Shown in pieces: positions 46,987-59,684 of a stretch of DNA of 64,000 nt. The DNA is from Micropterix aruncella. Lineage: Eukaryota; Arthropoda; Insecta; Lepidoptera; Micropterigidae. The translations under genes and the position numbers were made by a program. Numbering within the stretch: position 1 is the first letter of the stretch; each line of letters begins with the position of its first letter. The notes under the pieces were generated by a model. The model searched no databases and was not told where the DNA came from. It was given only the letters and a program-made list of their open reading frames with translations. The DNA is taken from contig OX155980.1 of NCBI GenBank assembly GCA_944548615.1, forward strand, positions 41,627,865 through 41,691,864. The letters are read 5' to 3'.

Positions 46987-48900
46987 TGAGTGCCGATTAT
47001 TGTAAAACTACGTTAGTGAGGATTTTCGGATTAAAGAAGGAATTTTCATGAATACGAGAACAAAAAGATGAGGGTTTTCATTTTATGAGTGTCAGAATGA
47101 CCTGGGCGCCAGCTCCGTATTCATTACTTGCTTCGGAATACTCAATACTGCACGTAAGGATCCCCGACGGCTAGGGTATCCTACCACTGGGAGGCAGTAC
47201 GGATAGGAAGTGCCGGTAGTTACAGCCCTCAGGGGTGGTGAAACTAGCCTATCCGCCTGTTAATGCGAGAGTGCCTGCGTCGCAGGCAGCCGACCTTGAG
47301 TTTACGGGAAGGTCTATTTTGTGGGAGAAGTTAAGTTGTGGACCAATTAAGAAATATTAAGTTTTTATATTTGGAATAAGTAATTTAATTGAAATGATTT
47401 AATTATGATGATTTCAATTGAGACAATCTAAGTTTCGGAACAATTTAACTAATGACCGTCGTGTCGGTCGTCTCGAAATGCTAATGTACCTTTAAAAGTG
47501 GTTATCGCAGGGTCTATCCCCAATAGTTTAATATTAATCTAAGGCTAACGGGAATTAAAATGAACTAAACGTCGTCCCTTCCATAGAAATGAATATTTGA
47601 TATTATGTATCGATTGCGGAAGTACCTCTTGCCGGAATCCTTCCGGGTATTCTGGAATGTTACCTTAAACCTTTAGAAATGAAAAGATAGTTTTCTGATT
47701 GAAGACTGTACAATATTTATTGAAAAGATATGTTACAATGTGAAAATCTGGCCGTAGGTTTATTCTTACAAGTCTTAATCAGATATAACGTTCGAATTTA
47801 TATTTAGATGAGGGGGTTAACTGTGTATCTTAAATGTGGTAATTTATTTATTCATAATAAAGAAGTATGCGAGCGAGTGGACATGGGACTTCAGGAAGAC
47901 AGGATGGGCTGATATGGGCGCGACCTCGCGGGTATTCTAATTTGTCCCTCGGTACCATGGACGGTGGTTTCCTCTGATTGTGCCCTGAAATGGGTGCAAC
48001 GACCTAGCTTTGCTGACCTGTATTAAGGCTGAAGGCACGTACGCGTTTCGCGGTTATTAGAATCGTGGGAATTTTCCTATTATTCGCCTTCCCGGTCGCG
48101 GCACGTTATCCTACTTTATATTAACAAGATTTAAGTATCCTTTAAAGAAATAAATTGAGTCTACGTATCGACAACGGCTCGGAGGTTCAAACGGACGGTT
48201 GCCCTTCAAAACCCTAAAAGGGGTAAGTACCGACGCGATAGAAGATCGCGCGGTAAGAATTTTTTACTGGGAAATACACTGAATTAATGGGACTTGCCAG
48301 AGATATCCTCGAACGACGTCCGCCGGGCTGCTTGGCTGATTTTCACTTTTAATTTATGTAGATCTTAACGCAATACGGCTCTACTCTTTCAACGGTTTTT
48401 GTATTAATGGCGGGACCGGGCGATGCTCGTCCCGCCGACGTGCGTACTCCCCGCCGTCCAGAGAAGAAGAGAGGATGAGTGGGGGTAAGAGGCGGTTTGC
48501 CGTTTCAAATTATCGGCGGCCGATACGAGATGTGGCTTGCCAGCTGCGATATTAATTATTAATGCTTACAAAAATGTCCGATCCATATTTTGGACATTTT
48601 ATGTAAAGCGTAGTCTTTACAGGTTACGCGTTCGAAGTCGCTCGCGGGAACTCTACTGCCGTATTTTCAGCGGTGATTCAGTTTGAATTTATCGCGGACC
48701 ATTGGCATCTTTTTCCCGGCTCTGAATTCAGTATCAGGTAGACAATTGGTCCTTTCAAGAGTGGTACAGGTCAACATCAACCCCCGTTGCTTATGAAACA
48801 ATATATGTTCATAGTGTCCCGACCTCTAGTCAGAAAACTTTGCCAGAAAATCAATTAATTAATCTTTTGTCAAATTTTACTTAAAAAACTAGTAAATTTC
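46987..48900. mobile_element. GC-richer non-coding block, probably retroelement LTR or UTR
   Basis: Composition differs sharply from the gag side. Segments such as GGGCGCCAGCTCC (47104), CCCTCAGGGGTGGTGAAACT and TGCGTCGCAGGCAGC (about 47277) look like retroelement UTR sequence, similar in style to 1-433. No frame longer than noise and no RNA gene was found. Identity is unresolved. Confidence 0.3.
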
Positions 48901-49314
48901 TAAAGGCTTGCTATTTGTTTAGAGCGTTTTTAACCCGTTACTCTGAGATTAACGAAACATATTCTATTTCATATCCCTACATCAGTTATTATGCTTCGTA
49001 CAGGAAAAGCCTTTTGAAGCATTTATACCGAATTCTGTCCTTGGATTTCTCGCTACACATAAAACATTACGGTATACATGTTACATATATTTTTATTGTG
49101 GTGGTTTACATTCTACATATTATGTACATTACACCCTATATTTTTATATACTAAGTCTTATTTTTAATTCTTTTTCAACCTCGGGTTGAACAAGAATATT
49201 AATTAATTTATTTTTTATTTATGGAATGTACATAATATGCAACAAGCGTAACACAAATCATGAATAAAATCTACACTTAAACAGGGATTACAATTTAACT
49301 TAAAATTATTAAAC
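48901..49314. other. AT-rich DNA, unrecognised
   Basis: One 79-codon open frame (48915-49154) of hydrophobic, Tyr/Ile-rich composition. It looks like AT-rich noise, and I do not call it a gene. Confidence 0.4.
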
Positions 49315-49740
49315 CCACAGCAAGTTATGTCACGCTTATATGTGATGATAGTCTTATGCCGCCCAACTAAGTAAGATTTTGTTCCAGGGCAGGCATTTTA
49401 AACATTGGCAAAAAAAGGCTAAATACATGTTTAAAAACAGAAACTAACATACAAAAAGATAAAAAAAAGAATATAATCGGAATATCGTATATAAGAGTTG
49501 CAATTTTTTTAATAATTTAAAGTAGTCACAGATAAGCTATGTCACGCTTTTAAGTGATGATAGTCTAATGCCGCCCAACTAAGTAAGCACAGGCATTTTA
49601 AACATAAGCAAAATAAGGCTAAATACATGTTTAAAAACAGAAACTAATGTACAAAAAGATTTAAAAAAATAATATAATCAGAATATCGCATATAACTAAG
49701 GGTTGTAGATTTTTTAATAATTTAAAATAGTCACAGAGAA
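49315..49740. repeat. two tandem copies of a roughly 215-bp repeat
   Basis: TATGTCACGCTT then TGATGATAGTC, ATGCCGCCCAACTAAGTAAG and GGCTAAATACATGTTTAAAA recur in the same order near 49326 and 49540. The copies differ by small indels, including an 11-bp deletion in the second. Confidence 0.85.
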
Positions 49741-49840
49741 AAAAGTAAAATTAAAATAAATAATTTAAAAAATATATATAATTAAATAACAATAATAAAA
49801 ACAAAATTAATATCAATACGTATAATACGTGAGTAGCACG

Positions 49841-49886
49841 TTACCGCACGAGGTCGATATTTAATATCATCGACCTCGTACGGTAA
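49841..49886. repeat. 18-bp inverted repeat with 10-nt loop
   Basis: TTACCGCACGAGGTCGAT and ATCGACCTCGTACGGTAA pair with one mismatch around ATTTAATATC. A 19-bp AT-rich direct repeat (GGCTGAATATATTAAT type) follows. It could be a small foldback element; nothing else identifies it. Confidence 0.8.
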
Positions 49887-51125
49887 AGCTGAATATATTA
49901 ATTAAGGCTGAATATATTAATATTAAAATAAAAATAATCCAGGAACATACATCACTCTATGACTGCCCTATGACTTTAAACCTTCGAAAATAGACATATA
50001 TTTGGCATGCAACAACGATCACTCCCATTGCACCAGTAGCAAGTAGATCCCGACTTTAGCTATATGACATGTCTATATTTGGCGTGGCAGAAATATTTAC
50101 ATAATGGTTTATTATCCCTTATACGCGTTTTTCCACGACAGGTATTGTATATCAGGAATCGTTCTCTTTTGAAATTTAAAAGTCCATCTAGCATATTCTA
50201 CACCGGCAAAAAGTGCAGTGTCTGCTTATTATGTCAGTCTGATGCCACTGAGAAATTACATTAATCTACGGTGTTGTACGAAGTACTATAGCTCGAATTC
50301 TCTCTTTCATGAAGTTTCTATGTACCTATTGTTTATTTTTTTAATCATTGTCTTAACTAATTAAATATGATAGTTTGTAGTCAAATGCTTTTTAACGTTA
50401 ATTTGTTGAAAGCTGTTACATGCTTTATACTGTATTAAACAATATTTAGTTATTTTAATTAGTTTGTAACGCTGCAGGATATATCCTCACAATAAGCAAA
50501 GAAGTTATAGATTATTGACACGAAACTATGCTATGTTTTCCATTTAGGCGTGGCGACGGCTGGCGCGGTGGGAAGATGGGTACTCGGGTTATCTCTCGAG
50601 GTGGTTCATTGTGATTGAATCCGCCGAGGATTAACTCCAGCCTGAACGGATAGTTTCTTGTCGCGCGCTCTCCGTCGGATTGCGCTGCCGCTATTCCCAG
50701 AGCCGCCGCTCCGCAAAGCCCCTCTAATGCCCCACTAATAAGATGGATGAAAATTGAATACGTACTACTATGCTGCGAACAAATACCCCTAAGTCGTATT
50801 GTTTGCTATGTATCCGACCGACAATGTTAGACGCCGTGTGAGCCGTGGTCGGACTAACTTTGAATAATATTGCATAGCGTAGTAATTAATGTATACAGGA
50901 TGTGTCAAGGCAATAGGGACCAAACTAATATTAATTTTACAGAAGGTGCAGTAGAAAATATTTTTCTGTATGCTGTTTAGGTCCAGACACTAATGAACAA
51001 TCCAAGTTTTTGACCTTGGAGTGCGCATGGGCATTAATGGGCAAACCGCCCGCGCCGTCATGAACAAATTAAGTTCAATTCAATTCAATTATACTTAAAA
51101 TCATTTGTGTTCTAAATCAGTTCAT
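49887..51125. other. non-coding, with an unidentified GC-rich patch
   Basis: AT-rich except for about 50545-50720, which is GC-rich (GGCGACGGCTGGCGCGGTGG) and may be a SINE or UTR fragment. No supported coding region; short frames match nothing. Confidence 0.4.
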
Positions 51126-52110
51126 TTGTCGGCTAGCATAGGTGGCTCAGCGTTAATATTTGGTTAAAATATATGGCGGAATATAAATATTATTACTTTA
51201 GCTTGCATATGAGGTTGTCCAACATAAATTAAACGAGTTCGATTCAATCGTTTGCTCGAATATATGTACGGACCGGCGAACATTCAATGCGATTTCGTTC
51301 CAACAAGGCATTTGTGTATTAAATTCTAAGTCTCTAAGTCCAATATATCTAAATCGATATATGACTAATACTTGGACCAAATTTCTGGCGATTGAATTTT
51401 GAATTAAAAATAATATGGTATTAATTACAATGAGAGAAAAATTACTTTTCGGACAATTGAACAAGTACTGCTTTTAAATGAATATCAAATTCATAAATAC
51501 AATCAATGAGCGCTCTCTAACGGCGGCCGGCGAACGAACCAGTTTGGGTTTCGTTATACTCGAGCTGCGTGGTTCGTTTCTCGGCTAGCTCGGGTGGCTC
51601 GGCAGTAATATTTCATAAAAATGTATGGCGGAATTTAAATATTATTACTTTAGCTTATATATTATAAGGTATTCAAACCGAATTAAAAAGTACTGACGAC
51701 TTTTACGCAAATATACTGAACAGTCAATATAATTTCGGTCCAACGGTCTGTGTACAGAATTTCAAGTCTCTAAGTCCAATATATCTAAATTGATATATGA
51801 CAAGTTTGCCTGTCAGTATCTGGTGCCTTTTTTACCGTTTCCCCTTATTAACTCTTACCATGGCCAAAGGATGCCAGCATGCCAAATTTCAGCTCAATCG
51901 GATTAAGCGTTGGGGCAATATCGCGTAGGAATACATACAAATATATAGACAGATAGACAGACAAACAGGTAGACAGATAGACACACATACAGGTTTCTAA
52001 ATAGAAATGGTCTTAATCGTCTCATCGGGGGCTCCAAAAAAATATTTCTGTCTTCATCTCGAAAAAAAATTTTTATCTCGTTCCCAATACTCCTGTTTGG
52101 TTGGTGGGCC
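51126..52110 (+). repeat. interspersed repeat with two 5' modules and a GACA-rich tail
   Basis: The module TCGGCTAGC then GTGGCTC, ATGGCGGAAT and AAATATTATTACTTTAGCTT occurs at about 51129 and 51580, each ending AGTCTCTAAGTCCAATATAT. The second continues into CCAAATTTCAGCTCAATCGG, a GACAGATAGACAGACAAACA tail, and AAATGGTCTTAATCGTCTCA. The same 3' part recurs at 57.6-57.9 kb. This is a lepidopteran-type interspersed repeat of unidentified class. Confidence 0.65.
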
Positions 52111-52618
52111 GGAAAAGTAAAAGCAGAAGTTTAATAAAATTTTAAATAATTAAATATAAATAAGTACTATAAATATGTCGCGCCTGCGGCATACAGACAT
52201 CGACCCCTAGAACTTCAGGAAATATGTATTTATTAAGAGACGGCTTTTGAAGAAAATAAAAAACCATAGTAGATGCTTCAGTATGTTATCATTATTGGGG
52301 TGCATTGGTAGGCGGCATTGAAAAATGGTGAAATAAATCTTTTAGTAGGTCCTTAGTAGATTAGAATTAGTGGTGTTGTCGTGATTCGCATGAGTTGGGG
52401 GAATCGGAAGACTACACTGAAAGAAGGTGATTATTATTTTTTAGTAGGTGCCCCAGGAAATCATTATTGCCGTAGAGCTCTTACGATGTAGGTTTGCTGG
52501 GAGGAGATACTGAAAGAAGATAGAAAAATATTTAATTGGTGCTTCAGTAGGTTAGAATTCGTATATTGCGGCTCCCCATTTGTTAGATTGATCGCTTTTA
52601 ACGCTCGCAGAAACCTAT
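52111..52618. other. non-coding flank of the DNA transposon
   Basis: No coding frame. A loose repeat of phrases such as 'agtaggtgcc/agtaggtcc' and 'gaaagaagatga' occurs about every 80-100 bp between 52270 and 52560. Confidence 0.4.
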
Positions 52619-52622
52619 ATAT

Positions 52623-55600
52623 CGACCCTTTGCGGAACACTTGTCGTAAAAGCCATTTTGGCCAAAATCACTTTTTGATGCAGTCTTACTCAGTTTTGCG
52701 AGCTCTATCGATCTGTATATTTAGAGTTGTCATATTCCCATAAAAATGTCTTTTACTGCACAGAAAGTTTTCTAGCCTAAACACGTATTTCTTAAAAATA
52801 ATGCTGTAAAAACATTCCAATTAAAAGTAGTTGCTGTAAACACCGAATATTTACTGCGTGGCCGATACAACGTATGTTCTATAAAATATTTCTATTTTTT
52901 TTTTCATAACAATTGTCGAAAAGGATGGCAAAATTTGGAAATGGCTTTTACAACCTTAGGATCAGACACAATCTTTTCATTTATTCTGCAGACATTGGTT
53001 GTAAAAACCAAAACACGCGTATGATTGTTTTACAACGTAGCTTAGCTATGATTGTTTTACTAGTAGTTATGGTGAAGGTACCTATAGTATATTGTTTACG
53101 TAGTAAACACCTGCGCTGGAGCGTGGCTCGCGGCATATCGTCCGCTTGCTTGGAGGTGCAGCAGTTTAATTGCCGGGATCGATATCCATTGGAAAACATT
53201 GAGATAAACAAGAAAACGAAACGACAAAATTTGAAAAAGTTGAACAAGAAACAGAGAGATGAGGGGAAACAATATTCAACAAGAAAGGGGAAAATTATCG
53301 AAGAAAAATCTACGCAGATTAATCCGTGTATTCCAGAGAAGTGTAATCGAGGTTGTTACGAAATAAGCGACGAGAGACGAACCTCCATTTTTTTCATTTT
53401 TCTGGAAACTTGATGTTCAACGGCGACGTGATTGGCTAGTTCGCTCTGTATATGCAGGACCTATTAGGCGTAAAACAACGGATTCTATCAAACGAAATCT
53501 TACCTACGATTATTTTATAAATGATGTTGAAGATCATAGGAAGGTATGCCAAAAATGTTTATTGAAAACTTTAGACATAACGCAGAGATTTTTGCTGTAC
53601 ACTTTATCTAATTAAAAGGAAGGTATGTCACAAGAAGAAAAAAGAACGCGAAGTGCTCCTAACAAATATTTAGAATCAGATAAAATCTATGTACGTACGT
53701 TTATTGAGAAACTTCCTGCATGCCCGTCACATTACAACAGAAAGAAATCCAAACGTATGTATCTGCAGCATGAATTGAAAAATCTGTCCAAATTATTCAG
53801 GACTGAGGACTGTAAACTAAACAACCAAAAGGCTGTGAGTGAAACCATCTTCCGAAAGATTTTTAATGGAGATTATGACCTTGGCTTCCACATCTCAGAG
53901 AGGATAAATGTACATTATGTACTAAAGCAGAGACTTTTGGAAATGAAATGACTGAAACTGATAAAGAAAAATGGAAGAAACACCTAGAAGAGAAAGAAGC
54001 CATGTATAGCCGATTCAAAGCTCATCAAACTTTGAATGATGTTGATACTCTGACTTGTAGTTTTGACTTACAGAAGGTTCTCAATACACCCTTTGGGGAA
54101 AGCATGCTTTTATATTATTCCCGGAAATACGCAGTATATAATTTCACCGTCACACAAAATATTTTTCTGTTTTGCCTGGGGTGAGTGTGATGGCAAACGA
54201 GGCGGCATTGAGATTGCATCTTGTTTGTATTTGTATTTGAAAGAACTTGATAAAAAAGGGTGTAAAAACGCTCTCTTATACTGTGATTCGTGCACGGGAC
54301 AAAATAAAAATAAAGTCGTTTTATCCGTCCTTAATTACTTTTTACATACCTCGAACAATCTTCAAGTGCTTCGGATCAATTACTTGCTACCTGGACATAC
54401 GTAGATGCCTGCCGATTATGTACATGCGACAATTCAAGCCGAAGTAAAAAAACTTATAGTGTGGAGTCCGTCACAATGGCCTTCATATTTTGAAAGTGCA
54501 AGAAAAAGGCGTAGACCTTATTCAGTTACTTGTATGGAGCACACAGACTTCATTGATTGGGAGGAGCTCGCGACGAAAACCTTTACCAAAGAGACAGTAA
54601 AAAACTTAAAATTCAAAGATATTCGAGTAGCTACGGTAAAAAAAAAGAATTTGAATCAAATGGAAATTAAATATTCTATGAAGGAAGAAGCAAAGAGCGA
54701 AAAAGTTTTGCTTTTCCAAAACGTGCAGAAGAAAGTAAAGGGGAAAGGTAAAGGCAAAGGGAGAGGAAAAAAGATAGAAGGGATTGACGAAAGCCATGAA
54801 ATAGAGTACCAGAAAGTGCTAAACAGCTTCAACTTAGCTCCAAAGTATTCCAAAAAACTGTCCATATCTGCATCTAAGTATTCGGATTTGAAGAAATTGT
54901 GTTCGGATGGAACAATTCCTAAATGGTTCCACAGAGAGTTTCAGGAAATGCCCTATGATGGCAAAATCAGTGATGCACTAGTTAAAACAGATGAAGAAGA
55001 TGAGGTTGCATCGGAGGTTGTGGAGGAGATTGTGGATAGATATCTATAATCACCTCCTCAATCTCCGATGTCACTCCAGAGCTCCAATCAAAGTCATACT
55101 TGATTTTAAGTTGCCCCAGTTGACGTTGCTAAACATACATCAATTATAACACCACTGGTTACTATTTTTGTTGTTAATTGTATTTTATTATTCTAAAATA
55201 ATAGTTTTTCTAAGAGATAAATAGTGCACTACATCATTTGCTTCTAGATTATACGTTCTAACTGGAAGAAACCTAATTATATTGTATTCATTTACAACAA
55301 AAAGTCTCGTTTTTCTATGGAACCCTGTCTTTTACTACACAAATAGCAGGCTATTTTTATTACATACATGTATTTTACAACAAACGTCTCAATATTTCAT
55401 GAAACTATTTTTGTCGTAATAACCAATTAACATGAAATGTTATGTAGTAAAAGCCACACTAACTCCTAAACTATAACACGTACTCTTTTCTGGTTTACAT
55501 CAAATAAAAGTACTCAAAATTTTATGAAAATATTTCACAGATATATCAATATAACTATAAAAACCATAAAAATACAATAAAAAACACGTGTACTTTTTTG

Positions 55601-55662
55601 TTTTTTGCCCCTCCTGTAAAGTAGCGTTTTGGCTTTTACGACAAGTGTTCCGCAAAGGGTCG
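52623..55662 (+). mobile_element. DNA transposon with perfect 33-bp terminal inverted repeats and DUF7869-like gene
   Basis: CGACCCTTTGCGGAACACTT plus 13 bases (52623-52655) is repeated exactly in inverse at 55630-55662. Both ends are flanked by ATAT (52619-52622 and 55663-55666), which could be a 4-bp target duplication or TIR extension. Total length is about 3.04 kb. A decayed gene on the plus strand fills the middle. Perfect ends around a broken gene mean that either the ends are under selection for mobilisation in trans or the insertion is recent. Confidence 0.8.
53150..55049 (+). pseudogene. decayed transposase-like gene, 'DSCTGQNKN' family (DUF7869-like)
   Basis: The protein reads on through three frame changes and one stop: a Lys-rich start and INPCIPEKCNRGCYEISDER (to about 53395); frameshift; WKLDVQRRRDWLVRSVYAGP and KVCQKCLLKTLDIT; a short break; NKYLESDKIYVRTFIEKLPA with SHYNRKKSKRMYL (53640-53900); frameshift; DKCTLCTKAETFGNE and TLTCSFDLQKVL; frameshift near 54175; ECDGKRGGIEI, YCDSCTGQNKNKVVL and LLPGHT; a TAG at 54402 where related proteins (from memory) have Tyr; MPADYVHATIQAEVKK; a basic KGKGKGKGRGKK run; and an acidic end. 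The spaced Asp in SFDLQ, DSCTGQN and ADYVHA resemble a DDE/D triad, but a catalytic role is inference. The family name is from memory. Confidence 0.65.
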
Positions 55663-55839
55663 ATATTTTGGAGTCTACTAAAGGTCAACGACTGGAGAGT
55701 ACTACTTTTTATAATCGTTTCTGTAATGTCACAGTCGAATATTTTGGGCCGAATCTTGGGATGTGTCATGTTTCTATTTTTGCAATCGACTTCAACTGAA
55801 TATCATATTGCGCGACGTGTTTTGATTTCTTGGATGAAT
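55663..55839. other. spacer between DNA transposon and LINE fragment
   Basis: Short flank. The minus-strand and plus-strand open frames across 55500-55860 are artefacts spanning the TIR. Confidence 0.4.
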
Positions 55840-56480
55840 TTGCCCCTTTCGTCCTTTTAGATTTCAGCAGCGCATTTAATTCTGTCGATTATGACATTCT
55901 ACTTGCTCGATTAGAATCATGTAACTTTGCCAATACCGTAATAAACTGGTTTAGATCATTTCTGAATAAAGTGCGTCAGGAATGAAGATCAGATCTCTAA
56001 TTTTCTACCACAAGTCGCCGGCGTCCCCCAAGGTAGTGTTTCATCCCCACTCCTATTTTCTCTATTCATTACCTCAGTTACCAACTCCATTAAAGCAAAA
56101 TATCACCTCTTTGCCGCCGACGTCCAAATATACTCTCACTTTCGCCCGGAAGCTATTGGCACAACAATTGCTTCTGTAAGTGAAGATCTATCAATGATAT
56201 ACGAGTGGTCCAAAGCACATGGACTACTCGTAAATCCTTCCAAAACGCAGGCGATTATCATCAGTAACAGTTACTTTACCTCGAGGATTATATAAATGAA
56301 GTCCTAAAGATCTGCATCGGTGCGGATGAGGTTCCTTTCAGTTTCTAAGTTAAACACCTCGGTGTCCAGATGGACGATAAGTCCAGCGCGCACAGACATG
56401 CCCCTAGTGCGTGTTCGCTCTTCCGAATGAGCTTACATTTATGCTTGTTCACCTGACTTTTTCCAAGAGTACGAACATTT
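55840..56480 (+). pseudogene. LINE reverse transcriptase fragment, decayed
   Basis: Plus strand: VLLDFSSAFNSVDYDILLAR (about 55848), a stop near 55982, GVPQGSVSSPLLFSLFI (about 56010), HLFAADVQIYSHF (about 56105, where the catalytic YADD block has lost one Asp), SKAHGLLVNPSKTQAIIISN (about 56210), then stops and frameshifts. It starts within the RT palm and has neither the N-terminal endonuclease nor an intact C-terminus. CR1/Jockey-like in character; long dead. Confidence 0.75.
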
Positions 56481-57565
56481 TATGTGGCACATTACGGCAC
56501 ATGTGCTGTTAGGTTAGGTTAGATCCACTCACGTGGATCAGCACCTGTACAGACACCCGGATCGCAAAGCGCGCGCCTGGAGAGTGGAGATGCCACATTT
56601 CAGGAACAAATAGACATTCAAGAAAGTAGAGCCACGGCAATTTAAGTTTAGGGGTCTTCAAAATAAAACACTTAAAATCAAGGTTTTATTGATTCTAAAA
56701 TTTGCTGTTTAAAGTGGTTTGAACGACTTTTGCTTTGAATTCCCTTTTGAATGTATATATGAATGCAGGCACATACTTTTGGTTTGCTTGCCATCTAGGG
56801 ATGACCAGTCAGTAACACTTTATAAAATCACGCCGCGATATTTTACTGTATGAGAATTAAAAACAACTGTGGTTTTAAGTATATATGTAGACAAACATAA
56901 TATATGCATATGTATATAAATCTTGGAAAAAATATCCGAAACGAAAATATAACAGTATAAGAGGGCAAGGACCGTATTAAACTGGATGTGATGTGTGATT
57001 TCGAATCGCATTATTTCGGATGCGATCCGGCAATGTTACAACCCTCTCCAAATCTCCAATACGCCGTCATTTCGTGGCTTATGTGGACGAGGGTCATGAT
57101 TCCAATCCGTATGTTATTACAGTAAGAAAAGGTGGAATGTTTAATTTAATGTAATTGTTTGGTATTCAAAGGTTTCTAATGTTTTTATGACTTTGTTTTT
57201 TTACATTATTTTAAATGTATACCTACAACACCTGCTCAAACTTATTTTAGTTGTGTTACTCTCATTCTCATTTCAGTCCTCTAAATGCATAGAAACTGTA
57301 ATACAATATGGATTCCTTATTTAAATTGTCTCAAAATTGTATTTGATATTTGATGATTTAGGTTAAAATATTAATTTAACATAATTATATATCATATTTG
57401 CAAGCAACTATTTGAAAACGATCTTGTCACCCCAAAACTTTCCCTGCAAGTAGCCTAGGACTTATGGATGAAATTTAGCGTGATGTGTTTTCTTTACAGA
57501 AGGAAGTCACACCAAACGACGATGAAACATCGAATATGTAGTTAGAAGGCGACGAGCGCGGATAG
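56481..57565. other. AT-rich intergenic DNA
   Basis: Contains two telomere-like GTTAGGTTAGGTTAG units at 56512 and a GATCCACTCACGTGGATC palindrome just after them (56523-56540). Nothing coding. Confidence 0.5.
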
Positions 57566-57990
57566 TGAGAATACAACGCATTTGACACGATTCAATCGTT
57601 AACGCAAATATAATTACCCGAGAACATTCCATGCAATTTTGGCTCAACGAGGCTCAATGTCGACTTTAAAATATGACTAATTCGCCCCCTAGTGAACTGA
57701 CTTTAACCATAACATTTTAAACTTTTGCCATGACCACATGATGCCTGCATGTCTAATTTCAGCTTAATGGGATTAAGCTTTTGAGCGCTATCATGGAGGA
57801 ATACACACAGACAAATAGACACACAGCCAGAATTCTATCTGGAAATGGTCTTAATCGTCTCAAGGGGGGGGGAAGGGGGGAAGGGGCTCAAAATAGTTAT
57901 TTCCGCCTTCATCCCGAAAAAAAATTGTACGCGTTCACAACATTTTCCCACCTTGTTGGTTGGAGTAATAAAATGTAAAATGGGTGGGCT
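57566..57990 (+). repeat. second copy of the GACA-tailed interspersed repeat
   Basis: It shares ATGCCTGCATGTCTAATTTC, GGGATTAAGC, ACAGACAAATAGACACACAG and GGAAATGGTCTTAATCGTCT with 51840-52030, at clearly lower identity. A G9 run and purine-rich stretch (57865-57890) interrupt it. Confidence 0.65.
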
Positions 57991-59684
57991 AATTCCTAAA
58001 TAACATTGAGCTCGCATTATTTATCGGGCCTCTCATTAGTTCTTTTTTAATCACTAAGTTCTCATACCAGACCTAAAACAATCACGCATTCGTGCCATCA
58101 AATATAAAATGCTTCTTATTAGTCGAAGCGGTACGTAAGAATAAACTGCAAATTGTGATAAAATTAAATCCTTTTCCACACGTGTTCATTAGACCCAAAT
58201 GGTCGATTTGGAAGCCGCTCCGACATATTTGGCCCTGCGGACTTTTCAAGATGGCCGCTAATAAACCGAAATTATATTTGTCGTCCTGATTTTAATGACC
58301 GATGGGTCTTTTTCGGCTATTTTGGGGTCGTACATTTCAAGTATGATGTCTTGACTTAAATTAAAATTCGTTAATTTTGAACAGGATTTTGAATATTTTT
58401 AACGAGTATTTACTTTTACCTTACCGTTATGTTATGCGCGTCTTTTTCGTGTATTAGCACACTGGAAAAGACGAATCATAAGTCAAAACTGTCAAAAAAG
58501 TCAAACGAGAGAGTCATTTTGTGTGTCTTGGGAGTAATTTCTGAAATTTCCTACCAATGAAACATGGAAAATTTGAACTCTAGATAGTGTTTATGAATGG
58601 GTCTTTGACGACGAGTTTGTATTCGCTGACCTCAAATATGACGACTACATGTGTTTGGAACAATCTTTGAACGATTTGAACATATTTGTACATTTGTCGA
58701 CATCGTCATGCGGAAGCCTTTCTTAGTGCATCGCAAGATTCAAAACCGATGTTGTGCAACACAAATTGTGAACATTACGGTACACCTGTTTTTTTTAACG
58801 ATTAAACAATGTCCTTGCACCCGCGAACGCTTCCTAGTTGTGTGGAAATGGCCCAAAGTTTCGCTACATACCAAAAAATAGTTTGTTGAAATTCGAATTA
58901 TATTTCGATTTATTTATATATTTATTGTCGTCCAAGCATATAGGGGTTTTTCCCAGGAAAAAATCCCTATATATTTTTCTCAGCGGTTTTATATGTATTT
59001 TTGGACGCCTAATCTGATTTTCAACTTTGCGACCCCGCCAGAGGTAAACCAATTTAAGGAATCGCGAAAAACCGCAAAAAATGCTTATTTGTTTTTATTA
59101 TTTTGTTTATATTAAAAAAAATATTTTGTTTTTCGCATAAAATTCACGAATAGAGCATTCTATGATAACGACTGTTTAAAACAAAATTAGAGTAGATAAA
59201 ATTTCCTACAATTCACATAATAATATTGATAATATTTTTTTCATTGAAAAACATAAATTTACGATTGTATTAATTGCAGAATCTGCCTAACTAGGCCATA
59301 GCCCATACCAAGGAAGACTCTACATATGGCAAACGTTTATTCATGTGCACATAGTATTAAGAACCAGTTCCTCCGGGAGCATCCGGGAAGTAAATTCTAC
59401 CATTTCCTTTGTTCACTGCATCTGTCAAATATTCATACGCAGACTTTTGTTGTTGATTTAATTGCGAATCATTAAAATTTGCACGAACAGCTTAAACTAA
59501 TGATTCGGGGTCGTAGTGTTGTTCTCTTTGTAAATGAAACATGCAAAATATAATAATAATATAAAATATAAAAATAAAATACAATATAAAATGTCTTAAC
59601 ATGACGTTTTTAAAACAAATAAATAAATAATATTAAAAATATAAATTGTAATGCAATGTATGACAATAATAATAACGCAGACCT
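57991..59684. other. AT-rich intergenic DNA
   Basis: Several open frames of 60-76 codons, none with recognisable motifs. No RNA gene seen. Confidence 0.5.

Noticed and set aside
53948..54447. Several overlapping small genes within the DNA transposon
   Set aside because: They are successive pieces of one frameshifted gene; conserved blocks follow each other in the order expected for a single protein.
56505..56530. Interstitial telomere repeat (GGTTA)n
   Set aside because: Only two to three units; common by chance in insect DNA.
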